DNA of 64,000 nucleotides from JAAZMI01 sp050948785. Lineage in GTDB: Bacteria > Bacillota > Dethiobacteria > DTU022 > UBA8154. Positions 1-7,989 of the stretch are shown here, piece after piece. The stretch lies in contig JBMNEM010000006.1 in NCBI GenBank assembly GCA_050948785.1, forward strand, positions 62,001 through 126,000, written 5' to 3'. Each line of letters begins with the position of its first letter. Position 1 is the stretch's first letter. Under the pieces are notes generated by a model. It had not been told where the DNA came from, made no database searches, and was given only the letters and a program-made list of their open reading frames with translations. A program made the translations under genes and the position numbers.

Positions 1-481
1 TTAAAACAGCCTCATGATAGTGGGGATTAAAAGGCTGCCCGACACTTTCGATCGGAGCTACCCCTTCGCTCATTAAAATCTCCATAAAATGTTTTTTAAT
101 CATCTCCAGCCCTTCCCTGATACTCGCAGGGCCTTCTTGTAAGACTGAAAGAGCCCTTTCCAGGTTATCAATTACCGGTAAAAGTTTTTGGACCAGGTTA
201 AAGTTCGCCAAAGTAATCATTTCTTCTTTTTCAGCGCGCCCACGCTTGCGAAAATTATCAAAATCGGCTTGCAAACGTAGCAATCTATTTTTGATCTCGC
301 CTTTTTCCTGCTCAAGCTCAGCAACTTTTTGTTGCAGCCTTTCCACAGATAAAAACTCCGTTTCTTTCCCAGTTTCTTCAGTTTCCGGAGTTTCTTCCCT
401 ATCCCCGGCTTCTTGCCGGGCAGGAATATCTTTTCCCTCTGCAGAAGTACCTGGAAACGAATGAGGGTTTTTTTCCTCCAC
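1..481 (-). CDS. grpE: Nucleotide exchange factor GrpE (3' end outside window)
   Basis: GrpE releases ADP from DnaK in the heat-shock chaperone cycle. The minus-strand frame from a GTG at 481 shows an acidic, Glu-rich N-terminal 50 residues, then a long coiled-coil helix containing ADFDNFRKR, and the C-terminal beta domain beginning VGQPFNPHYHEAV, which is diagnostic of the family. The GTG has an AAAAGGAG site about 9 nt upstream. About 160 codons are visible and the frame is still open at base 1, so roughly 30-40 C-terminal residues are missing. It follows hrcA by about 20 nt, giving the usual hrcA-grpE(-dnaK) order under CIRCE control. An overlapping 91-codon frame at 217-492 is a shadow. 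Confidence 0.95.
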   Translation of the reverse strand, partial: MEEKNPHSFPGTSAEGKDIPARQEAGDREETPETEETGKETEFLSVERLQQKVAELEQEKGEIKNRLLRLQADFDNFRKRGRAEKEEMITLANFNLVQKLLPVIDNLERALSVLQEGPASIREGLEMIKKHFMEILMSEGVAPIESVGQPFNPHYHEAVL

Positions 482-501
482 TGCCTGATCACTCCTTTTG
501 A

Positions 502-1521
502 CTAAAGCCTTCGCAGATGACTGACGATCTGCTGAATAACGGCTACCGTTTTTGAATAGTTCATACGTGTGGGACCCAACACGGCAATAGTCCCCATTAT
601 TTCTTTGCCGAGGCAATAAGTGGCCATGACAAGACTGCACTCCTGAACCTCTTTCAGGATATTTTCCTTACCGATACGGATCACAACATCCTCCCCACCG
701 GCAACCGGCCTTTCCAATAAAGCCGCCAGCAAAGAATGCTGTTCAAAAAGGGAAAGCAAAGTCTTGATCTTCTTGATATCCTCAAATTCAGGCTGGTTGA
801 GTATATTGCTTGTGCCCCCTAAAAACACCCGTCTTTCATCTTCAGCCAAGCTATCTTCCAGCAGCATGAAAGTATCTTCCAGGAATTTAATATGGTGATA
901 AAGATCACGGCGCAGCTCGCCAATCAGTTGGGAGGTAATTTTATCAATAGTAAGGCCCTCCAACCGCTGATTGAGGTAAGTGACAATACGCCCCAACTCA
1001 CCGGAAGAAAGCGTTCGTGGAAGATTAATAATCTTGTTTTTGACAAATCCCGTATCTGCTACCAGGACCAGTAAACCCCTCCGGTTATCAACCGGCATAA
1101 TTTGCAATTTTTTAAAAGCACTTTTTTTCAGCTGTGGCCCTAAAATAAGCGAAGTATAGTTGGTAAGTAAGGACAAGAGCTGGGAAGTATGCTTGATAAT
1201 CTCTTCCATTTCCTTTAATTTCTCATACTCGTAAACTTCCTTAATCTTGGCCTTTTCTTTTTCCTCCAGTTCCGGAGCCTCCATCAGCCAATCCACATAA
1301 TAGCGATAGCCTTTTTGGGAAGGAACCCTCCCGGCAGAAGTATGCGGTTGAAAAAGATAACCAGCCTCTTCGAGGTCAGCCATCTCATTACGAATCGTCG
1401 CAGAACTCAAGCCAATTTTGTAACGCCTGGCAATAGTGCGGGAACCGATAGGCTGGGCTGATTTGATGTGTTCGGTAATAATTGCCTGCAGAATGATCTG
1501 CTTACGTACACTGAGCCCCAT
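502..1521 (-). CDS. hrcA: Heat-inducible transcription repressor HrcA
   Basis: HrcA binds CIRCE operators and represses class I heat-shock genes, with GroE as its usual sensor partner. The N-terminal winged helix is clear (IGSRTIARRY, LSSATIRNEMADLEEAGYL, HTSAGRVPS around residues 25-65), followed by the GAF-like effector and dimer region; about 340 residues is the family's normal length. I prefer the ATG at 1521 to the upstream GTG at 1530, because homologues begin a few residues before the recognition helix region and a GGGGTGAAGGGG site lies just upstream. A CIRCE palindrome sits 20 nt before the start, so the gene is autoregulated. grpE follows directly. Confidence 0.97.
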   Translation of the reverse strand: MGLSVRKQIILQAIITEHIKSAQPIGSRTIARRYKIGLSSATIRNEMADLEEAGYLFQPHTSAGRVPSQKGYRYYVDWLMEAPELEEKEKAKIKEVYEYEKLKEMEEIIKHTSQLLSLLTNYTSLILGPQLKKSAFKKLQIMPVDNRRGLLVLVADTGFVKNKIINLPRTLSSGELGRIVTYLNQRLEGLTIDKITSQLIGELRRDLYHHIKFLEDTFMLLEDSLAEDERRVFLGGTSNILNQPEFEDIKKIKTLLSLFEQHSLLAALLERPVAGGEDVVIRIGKENILKEVQECSLVMATYCLGKEIMGTIAVLGPTRMNYSKTVAVIQQIVSHLRRL

Positions 1522-1540
1522 CCCCTTCACCCCTTATCAA

Positions 1541-1567
1541 TTAGCACTCAGAAGCCGAGAGTGCTAA
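1541..1567 (-). promoter_or_regulatory. CIRCE operator for HrcA
   Basis: TTAGCACTC, a 9-nt spacer, then GAGTGCTAA: a perfect match to the CIRCE consensus. It lies just downstream of a promoter-like sequence and upstream of hrcA, the standard position for HrcA autoregulation. Confidence 0.98.
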
Positions 1568-1579
1568 CCACTCTTTTTT

Positions 1580-1608
1580 ACAATAACACCCACCTTAAAA
1601 TTTGTCAA
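1580..1608 (-). promoter_or_regulatory. Sigma-A promoter of hrcA-grpE operon
   Basis: On the minus strand TTGACA (1608-1603) and TATTGT (1585-1580) are separated by 17 nt, so CIRCE covers roughly +5 to +35 of the transcript. The remaining stretch 1609-1827 has no gene and nothing I recognise. Confidence 0.8.
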
Positions 1609-1827
1609 GTTTAAAAACCTGTTTTCAACCTCTTGAGCTATCCTTGAAAAGGGGTACTGAGCTTCAAGTTATGCTTACACCTGAAAAATTCTATAATAAA
1701 GAGATAAAGAACACTTATCTGTCTTTCCCTGACCAAAGAATATCTCCGGACAGGCTGGGGTAGAATATATCGTTACTTGGCCCCTCGCTTCCCGGTGCTC
1801 TCCTGATAACAATATTATTTTGTTTTA

Positions 1828-3450
1828 TTAACCAAAAAGTTTTATAAACTTTTCTACCAGTTTCGGATCAAACTGTGTACCGGCGTAACGCCGGATTTCC
1901 GCTACGGCTTCCTCATGTGAGAGGGCGCTGCGGTATGGACGTTTGCTGGTCAACGTATTATAAGCATTTACAATTGCAAGAATACAGCTGGTATGAGGTG
2001 CTTCCTTCTGCTGCAGGTCGCCGGTATAAATATCCTTATGAGCATGCTGGAAAAGAAGATTCGGGAGGGCAAGAAAACTCATTTCATCCGGCGGCAGTCC
2101 CACCTCTTTACCCAAGGTAAGAGCCATCTCCCTGACCTTATCATTTAATACTGAGGGAAAACCACGGGTAAAGAGAATGGAAAGGGTAGACAACAGCGAA
2201 CGGGATAAGGGGCTTTTAAAATGTCCTACTTTATTAATCTTATCATGGTACATGGCGCGATCGGCTTCCCGAAAAACATCCGTCAGGGAATGCTCCGGTG
2301 ATGTGCTGGTACTTACCCCCAGTGAAATACTCAGGGGAACCTCCGGGCTGGAATGATTATAAAGCTCTATAGACTCTTTAATGCGCTGACAGGCCTGCAA
2401 GGCTATATTTTGGGAGGTATGCGGCAAAATAACGGCAAATTCATCGCCCCCGATACGGGCCACGACATCGGAAGAACGAAAAGGCCGGCTGATGGCTTTC
2501 GCCGCAGCTTTGAGCAGAACATCCCCTTGGTCATGACCCAAGGTATCATTAACAGGTTTTAAATTATCTACATCACAAACGATGATACTTGCCGGGCGAA
2601 AACGGGGCGTATCCAGCCTGCGCATCTCCTCTTCAAAATAACCCCTGTTGTAAATGCCGGTCAGGGCATCATGGATGCTCAGGTATTCCAGTTTCTCCTC
2701 CGCTTTTTTGCGTTCTGTAATATCCATCTCCATACGGATAGCTTCCAAACAACGCCCACCCTCCAAAACAGGAAACATACTGGAATAAACCCAGCGCTTT
2801 TTCCCCTCGGCCGTCACGATAGTACATTCCCGCGCTTCTATGGGTAAGCCTTCATCAAAAACTTTCTTTAAATCTTCCTTAAACATCTCTGCTTCCCGGC
2901 CTTCCAAGAACAGCTCATAAAAAGGTTTTTCCAGGACATCCTTCATCCTCATACCGTACAATTTTTCAGAAACAGGATTCCAATGATAGATACAACCGTT
3001 ATGATCAAAACTCTGGATAGCCACCATGGGAGTATATTTGATCATTGATTCAAAACGACCCAAAACGTCAGCAAGTGCTTTCTCCGCCCATTTACGCTCA
3101 GTAATATCCCTGGCCACCCCCCTTACTTCAGGAGGTTTGCTATCCTGGTGACAAACAACCACATTAAACTCTAAAAAGCGTTCCTGCTTTTTTCTGGTAA
3201 GCAGACAGAGCACCTTTTGGACATACTTTTCCCTGGAGATACTCTGCAGGTAATGGGAATAATTTCCTAAAAACCGCGGGGCTACAAATTCTTTTAAATT
3301 TTTATGGAGAACTTCCTGAAGAGTATAACCCAGCAATTGGAAAGCGTAACGATTAACATAGCTGATTTTTCCTTCTAAATCATGAATAAAAAAAAGATCC
3401 GGGACATCTTCAAAAAAATTATCAGAAAAGCTTTCTGCAATGCCCTTCAT
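1828..3450 (-). CDS. PAS-PAS-GGDEF diguanylate cyclase with relic HD-GYP tail
   Basis: A predicted soluble signalling protein making cyclic di-GMP from two GTP. Two PAS domains (about residues 8-120 and 128-248, each ending in a DITERK linker) precede a GGDEF domain (about 255-410) with the exact GGDEF motif at 334-338 and an inhibitory-site RxxD (R325, D328) five residues ahead, so the cyclase should be active and product-inhibited. The last 120 residues resemble an HD-GYP phosphodiesterase (LTSKRPYRSALS, GTQFDPKLVEKF), but the HD dyad and the GYP motif are missing and about 50 core residues are deleted. No transmembrane segment is seen. It occupies the place between the yqxA-like gene and hrcA where lepA-hemW usually stands. 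Confidence 0.9.
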   Translation of the reverse strand: MKGIAESFSDNFFEDVPDLFFIHDLEGKISYVNRYAFQLLGYTLQEVLHKNLKEFVAPRFLGNYSHYLQSISREKYVQKVLCLLTRKKQERFLEFNVVVCHQDSKPPEVRGVARDITERKWAEKALADVLGRFESMIKYTPMVAIQSFDHNGCIYHWNPVSEKLYGMRMKDVLEKPFYELFLEGREAEMFKEDLKKVFDEGLPIEARECTIVTAEGKKRWVYSSMFPVLEGGRCLEAIRMEMDITERKKAEEKLEYLSIHDALTGIYNRGYFEEEMRRLDTPRFRPASIIVCDVDNLKPVNDTLGHDQGDVLLKAAAKAISRPFRSSDVVARIGGDEFAVILPHTSQNIALQACQRIKESIELYNHSSPEVPLSISLGVSTSTSPEHSLTDVFREADRAMYHDKINKVGHFKSPLSRSLLSTLSILFTRGFPSVLNDKVREMALTLGKEVGLPPDEMSFLALPNLLFQHAHKDIYTGDLQQKEAPHTSCILAIVNAYNTLTSKRPYRSALSHEEAVAEIRRYAGTQFDPKLVEKFIKLFG

Positions 3451-3610
3451 TTTGATGTTCCTTTCACCAGTCTGATGATCTTCGGATATAATATCTTACT
3501 TTATTATAACAGAGCAACCTGAAAATTGAACCTACACCAAAGAATACTTTTTAAAAACAATATTTTACAATACCTGTAGCGGCGTGCCGGTTATTGAATA
3601 AAAATCATTT

Positions 3611-3808
3611 TTATTTGAACAGCAGGAAATAATCTTTACCGGCAAAGATAATGATTATTTTATCCCTGTCCAGCTTGAAACTGAGAGCCTTTGCCGGGCT
3701 CTGGAGGGCCGTAAGTTCCAGAATACCCTTCTCGGCCGCGTACAGGCCACAATAAACAAGCAATAAAAAAAGCATCATCCCCCAAAAAAATAAGGCTACG
3801 GGTTTCAA
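3611..3808 (-). CDS. Small membrane protein, YqxA-like by position
   Basis: A 65-residue protein with one N-terminal hydrophobic segment (about residues 4-24) and a short extracytoplasmic tail. It starts with TTG preceded by AAAGGAG at a long spacing. No motif identifies it. Its place just downstream of spoIIP matches Bacillus yqxA (DUF3679), which lies between spoIIP and lepA, and the AAEKGILELTAL stretch is compatible with that family. This is inference from order, not clear homology. Function unknown, possibly sporulation-related. Confidence 0.55.
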   Translation of the reverse strand: MKPVALFFWGMMLFLLLVYCGLYAAEKGILELTALQSPAKALSFKLDRDKIIIIFAGKDYFLLFK

Positions 3809-3930
3809 CAGCGGATTAACACTCCTTTGTAAACCTTTAGCCTGTACTTTGAACCAAAAAAATTTTTTTATACCAACGGTAGCAATCCGATATTAGCATA
3901 AAGAAAAGCCAACCGCAGATCTCCAGCCGC

Positions 3931-3959
3931 GGGCCAGCCGCGGGGACGGTCCTTGTGGC
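3931..3959. repeat. Dispersed GC-rich repeat, copy 1
   Basis: A 29-nt block beginning GGGCCAGCCGCGGGG and ending GTCCTTGTGGC recurs without mismatch at 29066-29094, and both copies are followed by GGGGAA. It lies between spoIIP and the small membrane protein gene. The GGGGACGG core resembles REP-type elements mobilised by RAYT transposases, one of which is present at 24879-25616. Confidence 0.85.
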
Positions 3960-3987
3960 AGGGGAACAGCCGGCTCGCTGTCACGCC

Positions 3988-5097
3988 TTACTCAAAAGTA
4001 CTGGCCAGTACTTCTGCCAGGTAGGGTATAGCCCTTTGGAGTTCTTCTTTGCTGTTTTCATGTCCGCCAATCTCCACAATAAGACTACGTGAATGCAAAT
4101 GCTGGTTGTAGCAGTCATAAACATTTTTTAAGATACCCCGGGAAAAATCCGGGTACTTTTCCTGTAGGATGTTTTCTAAAAAAAGGGCAAAGCGCAGGTT
4201 ACTGGACCACCCTTCATGACGGGTCCCAATCACAAAAAGAACTCTGGCTGTTTCCTGCCCGGCAACATTTGATGTCGTAATTTTACGGGAGGCACCGTCA
4301 CGGTGCAAATCCAGTACCACCTGGATTTGCGGATTCTGCTGCAGTATTTTTTCGATAGCCGGGCCGGCTTTTTCGTAAGCATAACGCCGGGGGCGATCAA
4401 AAACCTCCTGATAGTGCAGAACGGGAAGGCCATAATCATCCTGCAATATTTTGGTCAAGGCTGCACCGAGAGAAACTACGGTTTGATCCGGCTCGGTAGC
4501 ATAAGTCTTTCCGGAAACAGGAAGAAAGGACTCGCTGGCATGCGTATGGTAAATGAGGAGCAGGGGTTTATCACTCTCAGGTGTAAAGGGCTTTTCCCGG
4601 GGAAGCTCCGTTCCTTTCTCCGCTAAAAATGAAACGCCTTCTTCCCCCTCCAAAAATATTTCTCCACCCGGAATACCGGAATCGTCCCCGGCAGCCGAAG
4701 GGTAAAACATTTTTGAGGCCTCCAGAACCTGAAAACCGGCCAACTCATTACTTAATAACATCTGTGGGTAATCCCGCCATAATGGAGACTTAAAATGTAA
4801 ACCTGCTTCCTTATCCGATACAATATTGGCAGGCCCCATGCCCGGAAGTGAGTTGGAAATCAAAGTAAGGTAATCCACGTTAAATACTCTCTCCGCAATT
4901 ATTGTTTTGATGTTGCCGGAATTTAAAAACGCACCCGCGCTTAAGGGGTAAATAAAAAAAATAATAGCTATAATTAAACCGATAATCATCAGTACAGGGG
5001 TAAAATCCCGGCCGGAGGAGGAGCCCTTGCGAACAAGGTTGTGACGGTAAAAAGATCTTCTGGAACGCCTCACCAGGATACGTTTATTTATAAACAA
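3988..5097 (-). CDS. spoIIP: Stage II sporulation protein P
   Basis: SpoIIP is the amidase/endopeptidase of the SpoIIDMP complex that thins septal peptidoglycan during engulfment. A basic N-terminus is followed by one transmembrane segment (VLMIIGLIIAIIFFIYP) and a C-terminal amidase domain with the zinc-site motifs HTHASESF, VLDLHRDGA and EIGGHEN. The frame opens at an ATG at 5136 without a ribosome site; an internal TTG at 5097 has AAAAGGGGGG five nucleotides upstream and is preferred, losing 13 residues. gpr, the usual upstream neighbour, is not here; the iscU gene is instead. Confidence 0.93.
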   Translation of the reverse strand: MFINKRILVRRSRRSFYRHNLVRKGSSSGRDFTPVLMIIGLIIAIIFFIYPLSAGAFLNSGNIKTIIAERVFNVDYLTLISNSLPGMGPANIVSDKEAGLHFKSPLWRDYPQMLLSNELAGFQVLEASKMFYPSAAGDDSGIPGGEIFLEGEEGVSFLAEKGTELPREKPFTPESDKPLLLIYHTHASESFLPVSGKTYATEPDQTVVSLGAALTKILQDDYGLPVLHYQEVFDRPRRYAYEKAGPAIEKILQQNPQIQVVLDLHRDGASRKITTSNVAGQETARVLFVIGTRHEGWSSNLRFALFLENILQEKYPDFSRGILKNVYDCYNQHLHSRSLIVEIGGHENSKEELQRAIPYLAEVLASTFE

Positions 5098-5205
5098 AAA
5101 AACCCCCCTTTTAAAAATATCGTATTTACTATGCATATGCGGGGGGAGATAATAAATATGCTTTTCCCCGGAATGATCACAGATATAGTAATCCGTTATA
5201 TTCCG

Positions 5206-5580
5206 TTATTTATGCTCCATTTTTTTCCTGTAATCCGCAATGGCGTTATGCAGGGCGTCAGCAGCCAGGTTTGAGCAATGCAGTTTGGCCGGAGGTAAAC
5301 CTCCCAATTCTTCTGCCACATCTTTATTTGATAAGGCCAGGGCTTCTTCCAGGGTTTTTCCTTTGACCATTTCCGTCAAAATACTGCTGCTGGCAATCGC
5401 TGCTCCACAGCCAAAGGTTAAAAATCTGATATCTTTAATCACATCCTCCTCCACTTTGATAAAAATTTTCATGATGTCCCCACATGTCGTATTACCGACT
5501 TCTCCTACACCGCTGGCGTTATCTATTTCCCCTACATTGCGGGGGTTTTGAAAATGCTCCATAACTTTTTCATTGTACAT
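5206..5580 (-). CDS. iscU: Fe-S cluster scaffold protein IscU/NifU-like
   Basis: The scaffold receives sulfur from IscS and assembles [2Fe-2S] clusters. About 124 residues beginning MYNEKVMEHFQNPRN, with the three conserved cysteines in NTTCGD, TFGCGAA and LHCSNLA. The ATG at 5580 follows GGGAGG at 8 nt, whereas the longer frame starting at 5601 lacks support. It lies about 50 nt after iscS and is probably cotranscribed with iscR-iscS. The clostridial form lacks the NifU C-terminal domain, as seen here. Confidence 0.95.
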   Translation of the reverse strand: MYNEKVMEHFQNPRNVGEIDNASGVGEVGNTTCGDIMKIFIKVEEDVIKDIRFLTFGCGAAIASSSILTEMVKGKTLEEALALSNKDVAEELGGLPPAKLHCSNLAADALHNAIADYRKKMEHK

Positions 5581-5629
5581 TTCTTTCCCTCCCAAAATCA
5601 TTTTACCATCGCCTGCAGCTTCTCTGCAA

Positions 5630-6787
5630 CTATTTAAACAGGGGGGACATCTCCCGCAGTTTTGCTACAGTTTCTTGAATGATTTTTACTGTATAATCAA
5701 CTTCCTCAGGAGTATTATCCCGGCCCAAAGTAAGACGCAGCGACCCCTGGGCCGTCTGGCGGTCCAATCCGGTAGCCAGCAACACATAAGAGGGCTCCAG
5801 GGAACCGGAAGTACAGGCCGAGCCGCTGGAAACAGCAACACCTTTTAAATCCAGGCTCAATAAAAGTGATTCACCCTCTACATAAAGCGCGCTTACGTTT
5901 ACATTGCCCGGCAGCCTTTTTTCAGGGTGTCCGTTCAGCCGGACATCTTTTATTTGCAGCAATCCCCTGATGAGGCGATCCCTTAATTGTTTTAAAGCCC
6001 GGCTTTTCCCTTCTATATCCGTAGTAGCAAGTTCGATGGCTCGGCCCAGTCCTACTATTCCAGGCAGATTCTCCGTTCCGGGGCGCAGCCTTTTTTCCTG
6101 CGCACCGCCAAAAACAAGCTGTTTTATCCCGGTTTTTTTACGAACATACAGGGCCCCCACGCCTTTGGGACCATAAAACTTATGCGCGGAAAGGGACAGC
6201 ATATCAATGGGCTGTTCTTTTAAATTAATAGCCATATTTCCAATCGCCTGGACGGCATCTGTATGGAAATAAACGCCTCTTTCCCGGCAAATGCGGCCAA
6301 TCTCCTCAATGGGCTGTATGGTTCCGATCTCATTGTTGGCGGTCATAACCGTCACCAGGATCGTTTTATCCGTTATTTTGCCGGCCAGCTCCTCCGGGTC
6401 AACCATACCGTAGCGATCAACGGGTAAAAGAGTAACCTCAAACCCGGTTTTGCCGAGATAGCTAACCGTATCCAGGACAGCATGATGCTCAATGGAACTG
6501 GTAATAATATGCCGGCGTTTCCCGGAGGAAAAAAATCTCGCTACACCCTGGATAGCCAGATTATTCGCCTCCGTTCCCCCGGAGGTAAAGATAATCTCCT
6601 CCGGAGAAGCACCCAACGCCCGGGCAGCCTTCTCCCTGGCTACCTCCAGAGCTTTACGGGCTTCCCGGCCCCAAAAATGCAGGCTAGAAGGGTTCCCGCA
6701 GTTTCCCTTCAGGTAAGGAAGCATCGCCGCCAGGACTTCCTCATCCAGGGGGGTGGTAGAACCATGATCCATATAAATCCTTTGCAT
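5630..6787 (-). CDS. iscS: Cysteine desulfurase (IscS/NifS)
   Basis: A PLP enzyme that takes sulfur from L-cysteine for Fe-S clusters and thiolated tRNA. Typical class V N-terminus (YMDHGSTTPL), PLP lysine in SAHKFYGPKG, and mobile-loop cysteine in SSGSACTSGS, where C334-type cysteines carry the persulfide. 385 residues is normal length. Downstream iscU and upstream Rrf2 regulator form an isc operon. MnmA, a sulfur acceptor, is encoded separately at 37785-38918. Confidence 0.97.
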   Translation of the reverse strand: MQRIYMDHGSTTPLDEEVLAAMLPYLKGNCGNPSSLHFWGREARKALEVAREKAARALGASPEEIIFTSGGTEANNLAIQGVARFFSSGKRRHIITSSIEHHAVLDTVSYLGKTGFEVTLLPVDRYGMVDPEELAGKITDKTILVTVMTANNEIGTIQPIEEIGRICRERGVYFHTDAVQAIGNMAINLKEQPIDMLSLSAHKFYGPKGVGALYVRKKTGIKQLVFGGAQEKRLRPGTENLPGIVGLGRAIELATTDIEGKSRALKQLRDRLIRGLLQIKDVRLNGHPEKRLPGNVNVSALYVEGESLLLSLDLKGVAVSSGSACTSGSLEPSYVLLATGLDRQTAQGSLRLTLGRDNTPEEVDYTVKIIQETVAKLREMSPLFK

Positions 6788-6846
6788 GATGAAAGGCCCC
6801 TTTCAATTTTAATCACAACCACCGGTTTTAAAAACAGGTGTGGGAA

Positions 6847-7266
6847 TTAGTATCTCCAATCAAGCATGTCCTGTAAAGTAATATTATCTAATAAATGATT
6901 AATATGATCTCGCAATTTTTCCCATACGTTTCTTGCCAGGCAGATATCCTCGCGGCTACAACGCTGCTCCCCCTCCTTCCTTTCATCGAGGCAGTCTACA
7001 GGAGTAATTGGGCCTTCCAGAGCCCTGATAATATCGCCAACACAAATTTTTTCCGGATGGTATGCCAGGGAATAGCCGCCTTTTGCTCCCCTGGTACTGC
7101 TAATCAGGCCCTCACGTCTTAATGCTGCAAAAATTTGTTCCAGAAACTGCTGGGAGATATTTTCCACCTGGGCAATTTGACTTAAGGGGATCGGCCCACC
7201 TGGGTAGTTTAAAGCCAGGTTAACCATAGCTCTGACACCGTATTCTCCTTTTGCCGATAAACGCAC
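6847..7266 (-). CDS. iscR: Rrf2-family regulator (IscR/CymR type)
   Basis: A winged-helix regulator beginning RLSAKGEYGVRAM, with the DNA-binding helix ISQQFLEQIFAALRREGLI and wing STRGAKGGYSL. Three cysteines (in DCLDE, QRCSRE and DICLA) match the cluster-binding spacing of IscR, suggesting it senses Fe-S supply; a CymR-like cysteine regulator cannot be excluded. I chose the GTG at 7266 because GGGGAG precedes it and homologues start M-R-L-S; the frame extends to 7281. It heads the operon iscR-iscS-iscU. Confidence 0.9.
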   Translation of the reverse strand: MRLSAKGEYGVRAMVNLALNYPGGPIPLSQIAQVENISQQFLEQIFAALRREGLISSTRGAKGGYSLAYHPEKICVGDIIRALEGPITPVDCLDERKEGEQRCSREDICLARNVWEKLRDHINHLLDNITLQDMLDWRY

Positions 7267-7566
7267 CCGGCTCCCCGCCACCTTTCCGGATCATTTTTGC
7301 CTATATTTTGATGTTAACACCCTAATATTGAGTGTTTTACTCAGGATTTAAACTAAGAAAGAAAAAACTGCCAAAAACAGATGCTCTTCTACTATTCCAA
7401 CCAACCAATACAACAGGATTTACCACAAAATTATCACAAAATATTTTCAGAGTCAAGAGAAAAAAACAGCGGAATTAACGCTTACTTACAACAGAAAAAT
7501 CTTGGCCCATAACTCAAAAAACCCGTAGAAATCATGGTTGATTCCACTGCATAAGGATTTCTTGGC

Positions 7567-7989
7567 TCAGAAGTAAGCAATGGCCTGGGCAATGGCATAA
7601 AAACCATCATGGGACATGGAAATTTCTATACCTTTGATCCCCTGTTTTTCGGCCCAGGACTGCGCTGCCCCTCTGAGAAAAACTACAGGCTTCCCCCTTG
7701 CTCCGGGAAGAATCTCCAGGTCACGCCAGCCAACCTGGCCGATGCCACAGCCGAGAGCCTTGGCCACAGCCTCCTTGGTGGCAAAACGAGCCGCCATGGA
7801 AGGAAAGGGGTTCCTTTTTGCCTGTAAAAATTCGATTTCTTTCTCCGTAAAAATCTTTCTTAAAAACCGCTCCGGCCGGCGGCGGTAAGCACGGGCAATG
7901 CGCTGAATGCGGATCAGATCGATGCCCACACCTTTTATCCCCGGATAAACACCCTCATTCAACTGCTGCGAACTCCTTTTGTCCCGCAT
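7567..7989 (-). CDS. acpS: Holo-[acyl-carrier-protein] synthase
   Basis: Transfers 4'-phosphopantetheine from CoA to apo-ACP. The magnesium-site motif GVGIDLIRI, the second motif ARFATKEAVAKALGCGIG and the C-terminal EISMSHDG are all present. The 140-residue reading includes about 19 extra N-terminal residues before the family's usual start. The ATG at 7989 overlaps the mnmG stop as TAATG, which supports translational coupling. No gene is seen in the 300 nt downstream (7267-7566); it contains AT-rich sequence and the presumed iscR promoter, with an imperfect palindrome AACACTC...GGGTGTT near 7316-7336. Confidence 0.93.
   Translation of the reverse strand: MRDKRSSQQLNEGVYPGIKGVGIDLIRIQRIARAYRRRPERFLRKIFTEKEIEFLQAKRNPFPSMAARFATKEAVAKALGCGIGQVGWRDLEILPGARGKPVVFLRGAAQSWAEKQGIKGIEISMSHDGFYAIAQAIAYF

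Noticed and set aside
217..492. 91-codon Lys-rich frame near the left edge
   Set aside because: It overlaps grpE in another frame; the grpE frame contains clear family motifs and continues to base 1.
7316..7336. Imperfect palindrome AACACTC...GGGTGTT as an IscR operator
   Set aside because: Arms are short and no convincing -35/-10 pair could be aligned, so it is only mentioned in the acpS entry.
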